A DNA stretch of 64,000 nucleotides from Denitrobacterium detoxificans (lineage in GTDB: Bacteria > Actinomycetota > Coriobacteriia > Coriobacteriales > Eggerthellaceae). Position numbers and translations under genes: made by a program. Where the stretch lies: positions 72,353-136,352 of the forward strand of contig NZ_SUUH01000007.1 in the NCBI RefSeq assembly GCF_015062615.1, written 5' to 3'. The notes under the pieces were generated by a model. The model was not told the DNA's origin and did no database searches. It saw nothing but the letters and a program-made list of their open reading frames with translations. This document shows positions 16,962 through 24,628 of the stretch, piece by piece (positions within the stretch are counted from its first letter, which is position 1; the number at the start of each line of letters is the position of its first letter).

Positions 16962-18338
16962 ATGACTGCCAACGAATCGCGCGGCTTTGGCCGCATTGCT
17001 GCCGTGTATCTTATAGGCCTGCTGGTGGGTGGCCTGTACGTGGGGCTTATCGCGCCGCTGCGAACCGTCATTCAGACCGACATGGGAATCGATAATTCCC
17101 TGGGCATTTGGATGGTGAACGTCTACACGCTCTTCTATGCTGCAACTATTCCCACGACGGGCAAGCTTGCCGACCGCTTGGGGCGCAAGCGCGTCTTCAC
17201 GTGGTGCATGGGCATCTTCGCCATGGGCTCCCTTCTGTGCGGCCTGGCCCAGTTTGCGGGTGGCTTCCCACTGCTCATGGTTGGTCGCGTGGTGCAGGCC
17301 ATTGGCGCGGGTGGCATTATTCCCGTAGCCACGGCCGAGATGGGCGCTTCGGCGCCCGAGGGCAAGCGTGGCATGTGGCTGGGCATGGTGGCTGCCGTGG
17401 CGGGTCTTTCGAACGTGGTTGGCGCTGCTGCCGGCAGTGGTATTGTCGCCCTGGTGGGTGCCGAGAATTGGTGCTGGGCCTTCTTCGTGGCCGTTCCCGT
17501 TGGCCTGCTGCTCATGGTGGGCGCAAGCGCCTGGCTGCCCAAGCGCGAGGTTGCCCACGAGGGTAAGCTCGACGTGGTGGGTTCGCTGCTGTTCACCGTC
17601 ATGATTCTCGCGCTGCTCCATACGCTGTTCGCCGTGGAGAATGCGGGGCTGCAGAGCATTCGCACTCTCGTTCCCCTGGCGCTGTTCCTTGTGCTGCTCC
17701 CCCTGTTTCGTGCATGGGAGCGCCGTGCGAGCGACCCCATCTTCCATCTGGAATACCTGCATAATGCGCGCATCGTGATTACCATGGTCGTGTCGTTCCT
17801 GGTGGGCTGCGTCATCATCAGCATGGTGCTCATTCCCGAATTCGCTGAAGCGGCGCTAGGCCTGCCCCTAGGCTCGGGTGGCTTTTACATGGCCATCATG
17901 GGTGTCTTTGCCATCGTGGGCCCGCCCGTGGGTGGCAAGATCATCGATCGCCACGGTGCGAAGCCCGTGCTCGTCGGTGGACTGGGCGTCATGGCCATCG
18001 GCTTTGCCATTTTGGCGTTCGTAGTGGCGCCGAACCCTTCCGTGGTGGGGCTTGTCCTGGGCCTGGCCGTAGTTGGCCTGGGCATGGGATTCGCCATGGG
18101 CACGCCGCTCAATTACATGATTCTGGAAAACACCTCGGAAGAGGATTCCAGTTCTGCCATCGCCACCATCGCCCTTGTCCGTCAGGTGGGAACGACGGTG
18201 GCTCCGGCCCTGCTCATTAGCCTTGCAACTACTGGCATGGGTGGCGTTGGCTATGTGCCTCAGCTTGTAGCGGTGGCGGGGATCAACGTGCTTTCCCTGG
18301 TCATCATGCTGTTCTATCGTTCGCCCGAGCGAAAGTAG
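16962..18338 (+). CDS. MFS drug/metabolite exporter, 14-helix DHA2 type
   Basis: A 458-aa major facilitator superfamily proton antiporter of the EmrB/QacA type, with about 14 hydrophobic segments. Loop 2-3 has the MFS motif A form GKLADRLGRKRVF, and helix 5 an exporter-type GAAAGSGIVALVG segment near GMVAAVAGLSNVVG. The ATG at 16962 follows a weak GGATGGAGTGG site. It is preceded by a long inverted repeat and may be controlled by the upstream LuxR protein or another regulator. A role in exporting substrate or product of the neighbouring reductase is possible but unproven. Confidence 0.85.
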   Translation: MTANESRGFGRIAAVYLIGLLVGGLYVGLIAPLRTVIQTDMGIDNSLGIWMVNVYTLFYAATIPTTGKLADRLGRKRVFTWCMGIFAMGSLLCGLAQFAGGFPLLMVGRVVQAIGAGGIIPVATAEMGASAPEGKRGMWLGMVAAVAGLSNVVGAAAGSGIVALVGAENWCWAFFVAVPVGLLLMVGASAWLPKREVAHEGKLDVVGSLLFTVMILALLHTLFAVENAGLQSIRTLVPLALFLVLLPLFRAWERRASDPIFHLEYLHNARIVITMVVSFLVGCVIISMVLIPEFAEAALGLPLGSGGFYMAIMGVFAIVGPPVGGKIIDRHGAKPVLVGGLGVMAIGFAILAFVVAPNPSVVGLVLGLAVVGLGMGFAMGTPLNYMILENTSEEDSSSAIATIALVRQVGTTVAPALLISLATTGMGGVGYVPQLVAVAGINVLSLVIMLFYRSPERK

Positions 18339-18390
18339 CCCGCGCGCTCGTACGAAATGCCCCGTGAGGCGCCGACGCATCATGCGTCTC

Positions 18391-18399
18391 TGGTATCAT
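18391..18399 (+). promoter_or_regulatory. Extended -10 promoter of the symporter gene
   Basis: TGGTATCAT, an extended -10 about 39 bp before the symporter start. Confidence 0.45.
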
Positions 18400-18437
18400 G
18401 TGCGAGTTATTGCATACATACGACGGGGAGTTTGAAT

Positions 18438-19853
18438 ATGGAGCAGCATCAGGCTGAAGAGCGCGAGCATTTCGCATCTCGTCTGGGGTTCATTCTGGTT
18501 GCGGCCGGTTGTGCCATTGGCTTGGGCAACGTATGGCGTTTTCCGTACATTGCCGGACAGTATGGCGGCGGTGCGTTCATTCTCATCTACGTGCTGTTCC
18601 TGGTTATTTTGGGGCTGCCCGTCATGGTGATGGAGTTTGCCGTGGGCAGGGCCAGCCAGAGCAGCACCGCGCGGGCGTTCCATATTCTGCCGTCTAAGTG
18701 CGATTTTCGTTGGTTCAGCTGGTGGGGCTACGTGGGTTCCATGCTGTTGCTCATGTTCTATACCACCATCTGCGGTTGGATGCTTGCCTACATTCCACGC
18801 CTCGCCTCGGGCGAGTTCACGAATGCGGGCGTGGATGCCGCGGCCGCCTCGTTCGACGCCCTTATCGCCGACCCCGTGCAGCTCGTGCTGTTCATGCTCC
18901 TTTCCGTTGCGGTGGGCGTGGCCGTTACCATTGGCGGCCTGCGTAATGGCGTAGAGCGCGTTTCGAAGTTCATGATGGGCGCACTGTTCGTCATCATGCT
19001 TGCGCTGTGCGTGCGTGCGGTTACGCTGCCCGGAGCCGATGCGGGCATCGCTTTCTACCTGCAGCCCGATTTTTCGCGCCTGTTTGCGGGCGATTCCCTG
19101 CCGGAACAGCTTGGCACGTTCGGCGACGCCGTGTACGCGGCCATGGGCCAGGCGTTCTTCAGCTTGAGCGTGGGCATGGGCGGTATGGCCATCTTCGGTT
19201 CGCGCATTGGCAAGGAACGTAGCCTGACGACGGAGGCGCTTTCCGCTACTGGCTTGGATACCCTGGTCGCCTTCATGGCAGGTCTAATAATCTTCCCCGC
19301 CTGTTTCGCCTTTGGCGTAAATCCCGATGCGGGTCCTTCTCTCGTGTTCGTTACGCTACCCATCGTGTTCGGCAGCATGCCGCTGGGCAACGTATGGGGT
19401 GCGCTGTTTTTCGTGTTCATGAGCTTTGCCGCTCTTTCCACGGTCATTGCCGTGTTCGAGACCATCGTTTCTTGGTGCATGGATCGCTGGGGCATCAGCC
19501 GTACGCAGGCCGTTCTGCGCAACGGAATCGCCCTTGCCGTGCTGAGCATTCCCTGCGCGCTGGGCTTTAACGTGCTTTCAGATGTTGTGGTGCCTGGTCT
19601 GGGTGACATTTCGTCGGTGGAGGACTTCATCGTGTCTAACAACATCCTGCCCCTAGGCGGCATCGTGTTCGCTGTGTTCTGCAGCACGCGCCTGGGCTGG
19701 GGATGGGATCGCTTTATCGCCGAAGCCGATGCGGGCGATGGCATCAAGTTTCCGCCGCAGCTGCGCCTGTGGTGCGCCTGGGGCATTCCCGCCCTCATGA
19801 TCATCATCTTCATCATGGGGTATGTGCCGAAAATCTCAGCCTTGTTTGGGTAA
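18438..19853 (+). CDS. Sodium-dependent transporter, neurotransmitter:sodium symporter (NSS) family
   Basis: A 471-aa LeuT-fold sodium symporter. The family hallmark in helix 1 is present (AIGLGNVWRFPYIAGQYGGGAF region), with the unwound helix that binds sodium and substrate. Eleven to twelve hydrophobic segments follow, and helix 6 carries QAFFSLSVGMGGMAIFGS. It most likely imports an amino acid such as tryptophan, tyrosine or a branched residue; the family does not allow a firm substrate from sequence. ATG at 18438 follows GGGGAG. Its 3' end abuts a compound palindromic repeat element. Confidence 0.92.
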   Translation: MEQHQAEEREHFASRLGFILVAAGCAIGLGNVWRFPYIAGQYGGGAFILIYVLFLVILGLPVMVMEFAVGRASQSSTARAFHILPSKCDFRWFSWWGYVGSMLLLMFYTTICGWMLAYIPRLASGEFTNAGVDAAAASFDALIADPVQLVLFMLLSVAVGVAVTIGGLRNGVERVSKFMMGALFVIMLALCVRAVTLPGADAGIAFYLQPDFSRLFAGDSLPEQLGTFGDAVYAAMGQAFFSLSVGMGGMAIFGSRIGKERSLTTEALSATGLDTLVAFMAGLIIFPACFAFGVNPDAGPSLVFVTLPIVFGSMPLGNVWGALFFVFMSFAALSTVIAVFETIVSWCMDRWGISRTQAVLRNGIALAVLSIPCALGFNVLSDVVVPGLGDISSVEDFIVSNNILPLGGIVFAVFCSTRLGWGWDRFIAEADAGDGIKFPPQLRLWCAWGIPALMIIIFIMGYVPKISALFG

Positions 19854-19867
19854 CTCGGTTCCGTCCC

Positions 19868-20128
19868 GGGCTCGCGGGGGCTGGCGGCCCCTGGGGCACG
19901 CCTCGCTCCGCTGCTCGCGTGGTTTCGGCCCCGCGCGGGCCGAAACCTACGCTCGTGCGCTGCGCTGTTCAGCAGTTTTGTACTGGCGCTGCACGGGGTT
20001 GGGGCTGGGACGGTGATGCAACTTCGGCTTTGCCTTCGTTGCCTCCCCGTCCCAGCCCCAACCCCGTGAACAGCGCGTTTTGATGGTGTTCACAGGGTGC
20101 CCCAGGGGCTGCCAGCCCCCGCGAGCCC
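19868..20128 (+). repeat. Compound palindromic element, core copy A
   Basis: Three nested/adjacent helices. The outer helix (19868-19899 with 20097-20128) has about 32 bp with one G-T. The middle hairpin (19921-19931 with 19937-19947) is 11 bp and perfect. The inner hairpin (19992-20013 with 20047-20068) is 22 bp and perfect. Between them lie short segments also found in copies B and C: CGCTCCGCTGCTCGC (from 19904), CTCGTGCGCTGCGCTG (from 19952) and CAGCGCGTTTT (from 20070). The arms differ in sequence from other copies but remain self-complementary. No gene lies in this 759-bp intergenic region, and the ORFs across it are artefacts. Confidence 0.85.
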
Positions 20129-20195
20129 CATCCCGAGTGAGGCAAGGCTGCGCTTTTAACCGGCATGCGAGTCGGGGCGGGTCGTGGCGTTTGCC

Positions 20196-20515
20196 CTCGC
20201 TGTTCCGCCCTTCGGGCGGAATGCGCTGCCTCGGGTCGTCGAGGGGCTGTCCCGCTGTCGCGCCCTGCGGGCGGGATGCGTCTTCCCGGGTCGTGGGGTG
20301 GGGTGGTCCCGCTGTTCCGCCCTGCGGGCGGAATGCGCCTTTCCGGGTTGCGGGATCTGTCCCGCTATTTCGCCCTATGGGCGAAATGCGCTATCGAGGG
20401 CCGCGGGTCCGTCCCGCTGTCCCGCCTTCGGCGGGAGGCGCCGTTGCGGGTTGGGGCGGGTGGTCCCGCTTGTTTTCGGCTGCGCCGAAAACTCGCCTTT
20501 CCGGGTTGAGGGGAG
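20196..20515 (+). repeat. Six tandem hairpin units after core A
   Basis: Six units with a 52-57 bp period, stems at 20204, 20259, 20316, 20369, 20421 and 20473. Each has GTCCCGCT-like sequence, a 6-8 bp stem with a 3-nt loop, then an ATGCGC or CTCGCC segment and CCGGGTTG-like sequence. Stem arms vary but mostly pair: TCCGCCC/GGGCGGA, TTCGCCC/GGGCGAA, CCCGCC/GGCGGG, TTTTCGGC/GCCGAAAA. The second unit has one mismatch. Confidence 0.85.
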
Positions 20516-20612
20516 GGGCGTTCGTAACCGTTTTGTTATGAGGCGCCGTTTGCATTTGCTGATTCAATTGTGTACAATCGAATTACGCAAAATGGATAGG
20601 ACGGAGTTTGCT

Positions 20613-21158
20613 ATGGCGAGCATTTACGATTACAGCGTACCGATGGTTGACGGCGGAGAGCTGAAGCTTTCCGATTACAAGGGCAAGGTCATTGTCGTGG
20701 TTAACACGGCTACGGGTTGCGGTTTCACTCCGCATTACGAGCCGCTCGAGGCTATGTACGAGAAGTATCATGAGCGGGGCCTCGAGATCATTGACGTGCC
20801 GTGCAACCAGTTCAACGGCCAGACGCCGGGTACCGACGAAGAGATTCACGAGTTCTGCTCGTTGAATTACAACACGCAGTTCCCCCAGATGAGGAAGTCG
20901 AACGTCAACGGGGAAGACGCGCTTCCGCTGTTCGAGTACCTGAAGAGCCAGCAGGGCTTTCAGGGCTTCGGGCATGGGCCGAAGGCTCTTGCCATGAGCG
21001 CCATGCTCAAGGCGATCGATAAGGACTACAAGAAGAATCCCGACATCAAGTGGAACTTCACGAAGTTCGTGGTCGATCGCGAGGGCAATGTCGTTGCCCG
21101 CTTCGAGCCCACTGCCGATATGGACAAGCTGGAGGCCAAGGTCGCCGAGCTTATCTAG
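20613..21158 (+). CDS. Glutathione peroxidase-family thiol peroxidase
   Basis: A 181-aa thioredoxin-fold peroxidase that reduces hydrogen or lipid peroxides. The catalytic tetrad is visible: Cys in NTATGCGFTPHY (codon TGC, not selenocysteine), Gln in CNQFNGQTPG, and Trp/Asn in KWNFTKFVVD. Members of this type commonly use thioredoxin rather than glutathione as reductant, which would suit an anaerobe. No signal peptide is present. Start at 20613 follows GGACGGAG at 6 nt; an in-frame ATG at 20592 is the alternative. It is monocistronic, between hairpin repeats and a terminator. Confidence 0.92.
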   Translation: MASIYDYSVPMVDGGELKLSDYKGKVIVVVNTATGCGFTPHYEPLEAMYEKYHERGLEIIDVPCNQFNGQTPGTDEEIHEFCSLNYNTQFPQMRKSNVNGEDALPLFEYLKSQQGFQGFGHGPKALAMSAMLKAIDKDYKKNPDIKWNFTKFVVDREGNVVARFEPTADMDKLEAKVAELI

Positions 21159-21220
21159 CCAACAACTCTCGATACCCCTTGGGCGGCTGCGGGGCCCTGC
21201 TACCCAAGGCGGATTCTTAA

Positions 21221-21252
21221 ACCGGTCGAGTTCTTCGGCCGGTTTTCTTTTG
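21221..21252 (+). terminator. Intrinsic terminator after the peroxidase gene
   Basis: ACCGGTCGA pairs with TTCGGCCGGT region (9 bp, one G-T), followed by TTTTCTTTT. Confidence 0.9.
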
Positions 21253-21362
21253 CCTTTCAAATATGAACAAGGGACGGGGTACGTTCACGCAGATTGACGG
21301 GCGCAATGCGCTTCTGGGTTGGTACACTGATAGCAAGGTGTCTGGGGGAAGGGCCGTGCCTT

Positions 21363-24224
21363 ATGGATGCTCTCGTTATTGCTCAGTTCGCGTTTGCCAC
21401 GTTGTTGCCTGTAATCGCTTGCGTCGGGCTTACGCTTTTGCGCCGCATTCGGTGCGTTATGCGCATCCCGAAGATTTGGTGGCAGGTTATCGCGGGCATC
21501 GTGTTCGGCCTCATCGCGGTGTATGGCACCGAAGTCGGCATCCCCACGAATGGCGCCACTATGAACGTGCGCGACGCGGCTCCCCTGGCCGCAGGCCTAT
21601 TCTTTGGCGGGCCAGCGGGCATTATAGCTGGCCTTATTGGCGGCATAGAGCGCTGGTTTGCCGTTTTGTGGGGCGCGGGGGAGTTCACGCGCCTGGCGTG
21701 CACGTTGGGTACCATCGCCGCTGGCGTCTACGCCGCGTTGCTGCATAAATACCTGTTCGACAGCCGCATGCCCTCATGGCCCATGGCGATGGCAACGGGA
21801 TTGGTGGTGGAGGTCCTCCACCTGCTTCTCGTCTTCCTCACCAATTTCGACCAGTCGGTGCGCGCGTTCCAGGTGGTGCAAGCTTGTGCCTTGCCCATGA
21901 TCTCGTGCGTGGGCATTTCCGTGGCTCTTTCCGCCATCGCATTGGCTCGACTGAATCACCGGCCTTCGATTATGCCGCGCGGTCAGCGGGGGATTGCCCA
22001 GGTCGTTCAAGCGTATCTGCTCGTGTCGGTGTTTGCGGTGTTCGTAATCACCGTGGGGTTCACGGCCATACTGCAGTCGCGTTTTATGTATTCCGACGAG
22101 GCATCGCTGTTGCGACTCAATGTGTCGGATGTACGTGGGGCCATTGCCGACGCTTCGGACGAAAACCTGCTCATGCTCACCAACAAGGCGGCGTTGTCCC
22201 TGCCCTCGGCGCAGGAGGCAACGAACGAGGAGTGTGCCCGCGTTGCCGATGACCTCGACGTTGCCGAGGTGTGCATGGTCGACGGCAATGGCATCGTAAT
22301 TGCCAGCTCGAATACCAGTTTCATCGGCTTTGACATGTCATCGGGCGATCAGTCTCGCGCATTTCTGTGCCTGCTTCCCGGGGGCGGCGAAACCGAATAC
22401 GTGCAGTCGTACCAGCCCATGGCGTACGACGAAACTACATGGCGCAAGTATGCGGGCGTTACGGTCGAAGGCGGCTTCGTGCAGGTAGGCTACGACGCCC
22501 AAAACTTCGTTGACGATATTTCCATGCAGGTGGAAGAGGCGGTTCGGAATCGCCATGTGGGAAAAAATGGCCAGGTTGTCGTGCTCGATGCCACGGGCAA
22601 CGTGGTGAGTGCTGGCAATGACGTGGGGGTGCAGGATGCTCGCGCGCTTTCTTCCGACGCCGATGGCATTCAGGAAGGCGAGCTCTTCGCCACGTCATTC
22701 AATGGGGAAGAGTGCTATGCCACGTACGAAGAGGTAGAGGGCTATCGTATCATTGCCGTGCATCCCGCATCCGAAGTACGGTTCTCGCTTGATGTGGCGG
22801 TGCTTATCACCTCGTTCATGGAAGTCCTCGTATTCGCCATCCTGTTCCTGGTGGTGTACTTCGTTATCAAGCGCCTGGTGGTGCGCAATATCTGGCACGT
22901 GAATGGGGCGCTTAGCCGCATCACGGGTGGCGATTTGAGCACGCAGGTGAACGTGCGTGGCATTACGGAGTTCTCGTCGCTTTCCGATGACATCAACCAT
23001 ACGGTCGGTGCCCTGAAGGGTTGGATTGCCGAAGCGGAATCGCGCATGGATACCGAGCTTGCAACAGGCAGGGCCATTCAGGAAAACGCCCTTCCGCGTG
23101 CGTTCCCCCCGTTCCCCGAGATCAAGAAGTTCGACATCTTCGCCGACATGAATGCGGCCAAGCAGGTGGGCGGCGACTTCTACGACTTGTTCCTCATTGG
23201 CGATTCGAATTCTGAAGCGGGCAAGCTAGGCTTCGTCATTGCCGACGTGTCCGGCAAGGGCGTGCCGGCGGCGTTGTTCATGATGTCGGCGAAGTCGAAG
23301 ATTCGCTATTACATGGAATCGGGTATGGAGCTGGGGCTTGCCATGGAAAGCGCGAATCGTGAGCTGTGCGAGGGCAACGAAGCCGGCATGTTCGTTACCG
23401 CGTTCGCTGGAGTCCTCGACTATAAGTCCATGCGCATGACCTGCGTTAATGCGGGCCATAATCCACCGCTTGTGCTGAATGACGATTCGTGCGAGTGGCT
23501 GGAAAAGCGTTCGGGCTTGCCGCTGGGGCTCTTCGAGGACATGCCCTACATGCCCTACGAGATCGAATGCTCGCCTTCCGATACGTTCCTGCTGTACACC
23601 GATGGCGTGACCGAAGCTATGGACGTGGAAGAGAACCTGTATGGCCCCGATCGCCTTATCGACTTCGTGAAGGAGCGCGCGGGCTATTCGCCACGTCAGC
23701 TGCTGTGTTCCGTGCGCGCCGACGTCTCGCGCTTTGCCGAGGGCGCCGAGCAGTCCGACGACATTACCATGCTCGTGCTGAAGGTGGGCGTGCCCCCCGA
23801 GAGCTTCGAGCAGATTGAGCTGCCTGCTTCCGACGAAAAGCTCGAGGAAGTCGATGAGTTCATTCATCGTAAGCTCGAGGCGCTCGATTGCCCCAGCGCG
23901 GTGTGCCACAAGATAGACATTGCGGTTGAGGAGATGTTCGTAAACGTATGCCACTACGCATACCCGCGCGCAACCGAGGACAATCCCGGTACGGTACGCG
24001 TGAGCTGCGCATGCAATACGGACCCCGCCTCCATCATGATTTCCATCGTCGATAGGGGCGTATCGTTCAATCCGCTGCAGAAGCCCACTTCCGAAGTGTC
24101 CGACGATATCGATCAGGTTTCTATTGGTGGCTTGGGTATCCTCATGGCGAAGAAGTGCGTGGATGAGCTCACGTACGAACGCGTCGAGGGCAAGAATATA
24201 GTTCGCCTCGTGAAGCATATTTAG
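21363..24224 (+). CDS. Membrane sensor with PP2C (SpoIIE) phosphatase and anti-sigma-type kinase domains
   Basis: A 953-aa signalling fusion. Residues about 1-200 form a multi-helix LytS-type membrane domain (GTEVGIPTNGATMNVRDAAP). Residues about 215-480 are an extracytoplasmic, Cache-like sensor bounded by helices. A HAMP segment (about 510-560) is followed by a SpoIIE/PP2C phosphatase (about 570-810; GGDFYDLF, ADVSGKGVPAALFM, NAGHNPPLVL, LLYTDGVTEAMD, SDDITMLVLKV). A C-terminal HATPase_c_2 domain (about 820-950) has the N-box DIAVEEMFVNVCHYAYP and GGLGILMAKKCVDEL. Phosphatase and kinase of a partner-switching pathway are thus in one chain; their usual partner, a STAS antagonist, is not adjacent. 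ATG at 21363 is preceded by GGGGAAGGG. Confidence 0.88.
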   Translation: MDALVIAQFAFATLLPVIACVGLTLLRRIRCVMRIPKIWWQVIAGIVFGLIAVYGTEVGIPTNGATMNVRDAAPLAAGLFFGGPAGIIAGLIGGIERWFAVLWGAGEFTRLACTLGTIAAGVYAALLHKYLFDSRMPSWPMAMATGLVVEVLHLLLVFLTNFDQSVRAFQVVQACALPMISCVGISVALSAIALARLNHRPSIMPRGQRGIAQVVQAYLLVSVFAVFVITVGFTAILQSRFMYSDEASLLRLNVSDVRGAIADASDENLLMLTNKAALSLPSAQEATNEECARVADDLDVAEVCMVDGNGIVIASSNTSFIGFDMSSGDQSRAFLCLLPGGGETEYVQSYQPMAYDETTWRKYAGVTVEGGFVQVGYDAQNFVDDISMQVEEAVRNRHVGKNGQVVVLDATGNVVSAGNDVGVQDARALSSDADGIQEGELFATSFNGEECYATYEEVEGYRIIAVHPASEVRFSLDVAVLITSFMEVLVFAILFLVVYFVIKRLVVRNIWHVNGALSRITGGDLSTQVNVRGITEFSSLSDDINHTVGALKGWIAEAESRMDTELATGRAIQENALPRAFPPFPEIKKFDIFADMNAAKQVGGDFYDLFLIGDSNSEAGKLGFVIADVSGKGVPAALFMMSAKSKIRYYMESGMELGLAMESANRELCEGNEAGMFVTAFAGVLDYKSMRMTCVNAGHNPPLVLNDDSCEWLEKRSGLPLGLFEDMPYMPYEIECSPSDTFLLYTDGVTEAMDVEENLYGPDRLIDFVKERAGYSPRQLLCSVRADVSRFAEGAEQSDDITMLVLKVGVPPESFEQIELPASDEKLEEVDEFIHRKLEALDCPSAVCHKIDIAVEEMFVNVCHYAYPRATEDNPGTVRVSCACNTDPASIMISIVDRGVSFNPLQKPTSEVSDDIDQVSIGGLGILMAKKCVDELTYERVEGKNIVRLVKHI

Positions 24225-24628
24225 GAGTCGTTCTCGCAGAGTGGTTCTTGCGGCCCGTCGATGCGTTCGGCGGGCCGCAGTGCGTTATGGCCTATTTCGC
24301 ATCTTGTGTGGGAAACGTGGAGGACTTGCTCGCGCATTTTAGCCCAAAAGGACTTGAATTAGGGCGAACTAACAGTTTAAGAAGTCTAACTTCTGTCAAC
24401 CCATTCGGATGAGGAATGCGGGAAATGAAACCAGTGGGGTCGTATTGCCTATGAGCGACTCGCTCTTCAACTGGGAAAATGTCGTAAAACAACGCGTTGG
24501 TCCGAATGGATTATCCTCCGTAAGCACAAATTAGGCTTACCTACTTTCTTTGGTACCATTCTCGCAAATTTAACCATGGCACCACTGTATCCAGTGGTGC
24601 CGCAAGGGGTCCAAAGGAAGGAAAGGGT
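24225..24628. other. Intergenic region before the giant subtilase gene, with 5' hairpin
   Basis: 404 bp without a convincing gene, and AT-richer than its surroundings. It holds a GCGGCCCG/CGGGCCGC hairpin (24251-24279) with no T run, possibly a weak terminator, and a small palindrome AGAAGT-CTA-ACTTCT (24380-24394). A perfect 10-bp hairpin GGCACCACTG/CAGTGGTGCC (24578-24601) sits 12 nt before the ribosome site of the next gene. The last could be an operator or a leader structure affecting translation. Confidence 0.5.

Noticed and set aside
19868..20128. Miniature inverted-repeat transposon with terminal repeats
   Set aside because: The terminal arms are not conserved between copies A, B and C, only self-complementary within each, and no target-site duplication is visible at the edges.
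20196..20515. CRISPR array from the tandem hairpin units
   Set aside because: The variable part is the paired stem and the conserved part is the flanks, with compensatory changes; there are no unique spacers and no cas genes.
20080..20541. Open frames across the repeat clusters (also 36176-36920 and 59693-60260)
   Set aside because: They are translations of the hairpin units and helix arms, rich in repeated Arg/Gly/Pro/Cys phrases, with no ribosome site or family similarity.
20613..21158. Selenoprotein version of glutathione peroxidase
   Set aside because: The catalytic codon is TGC (Cys); there is no in-frame TGA.
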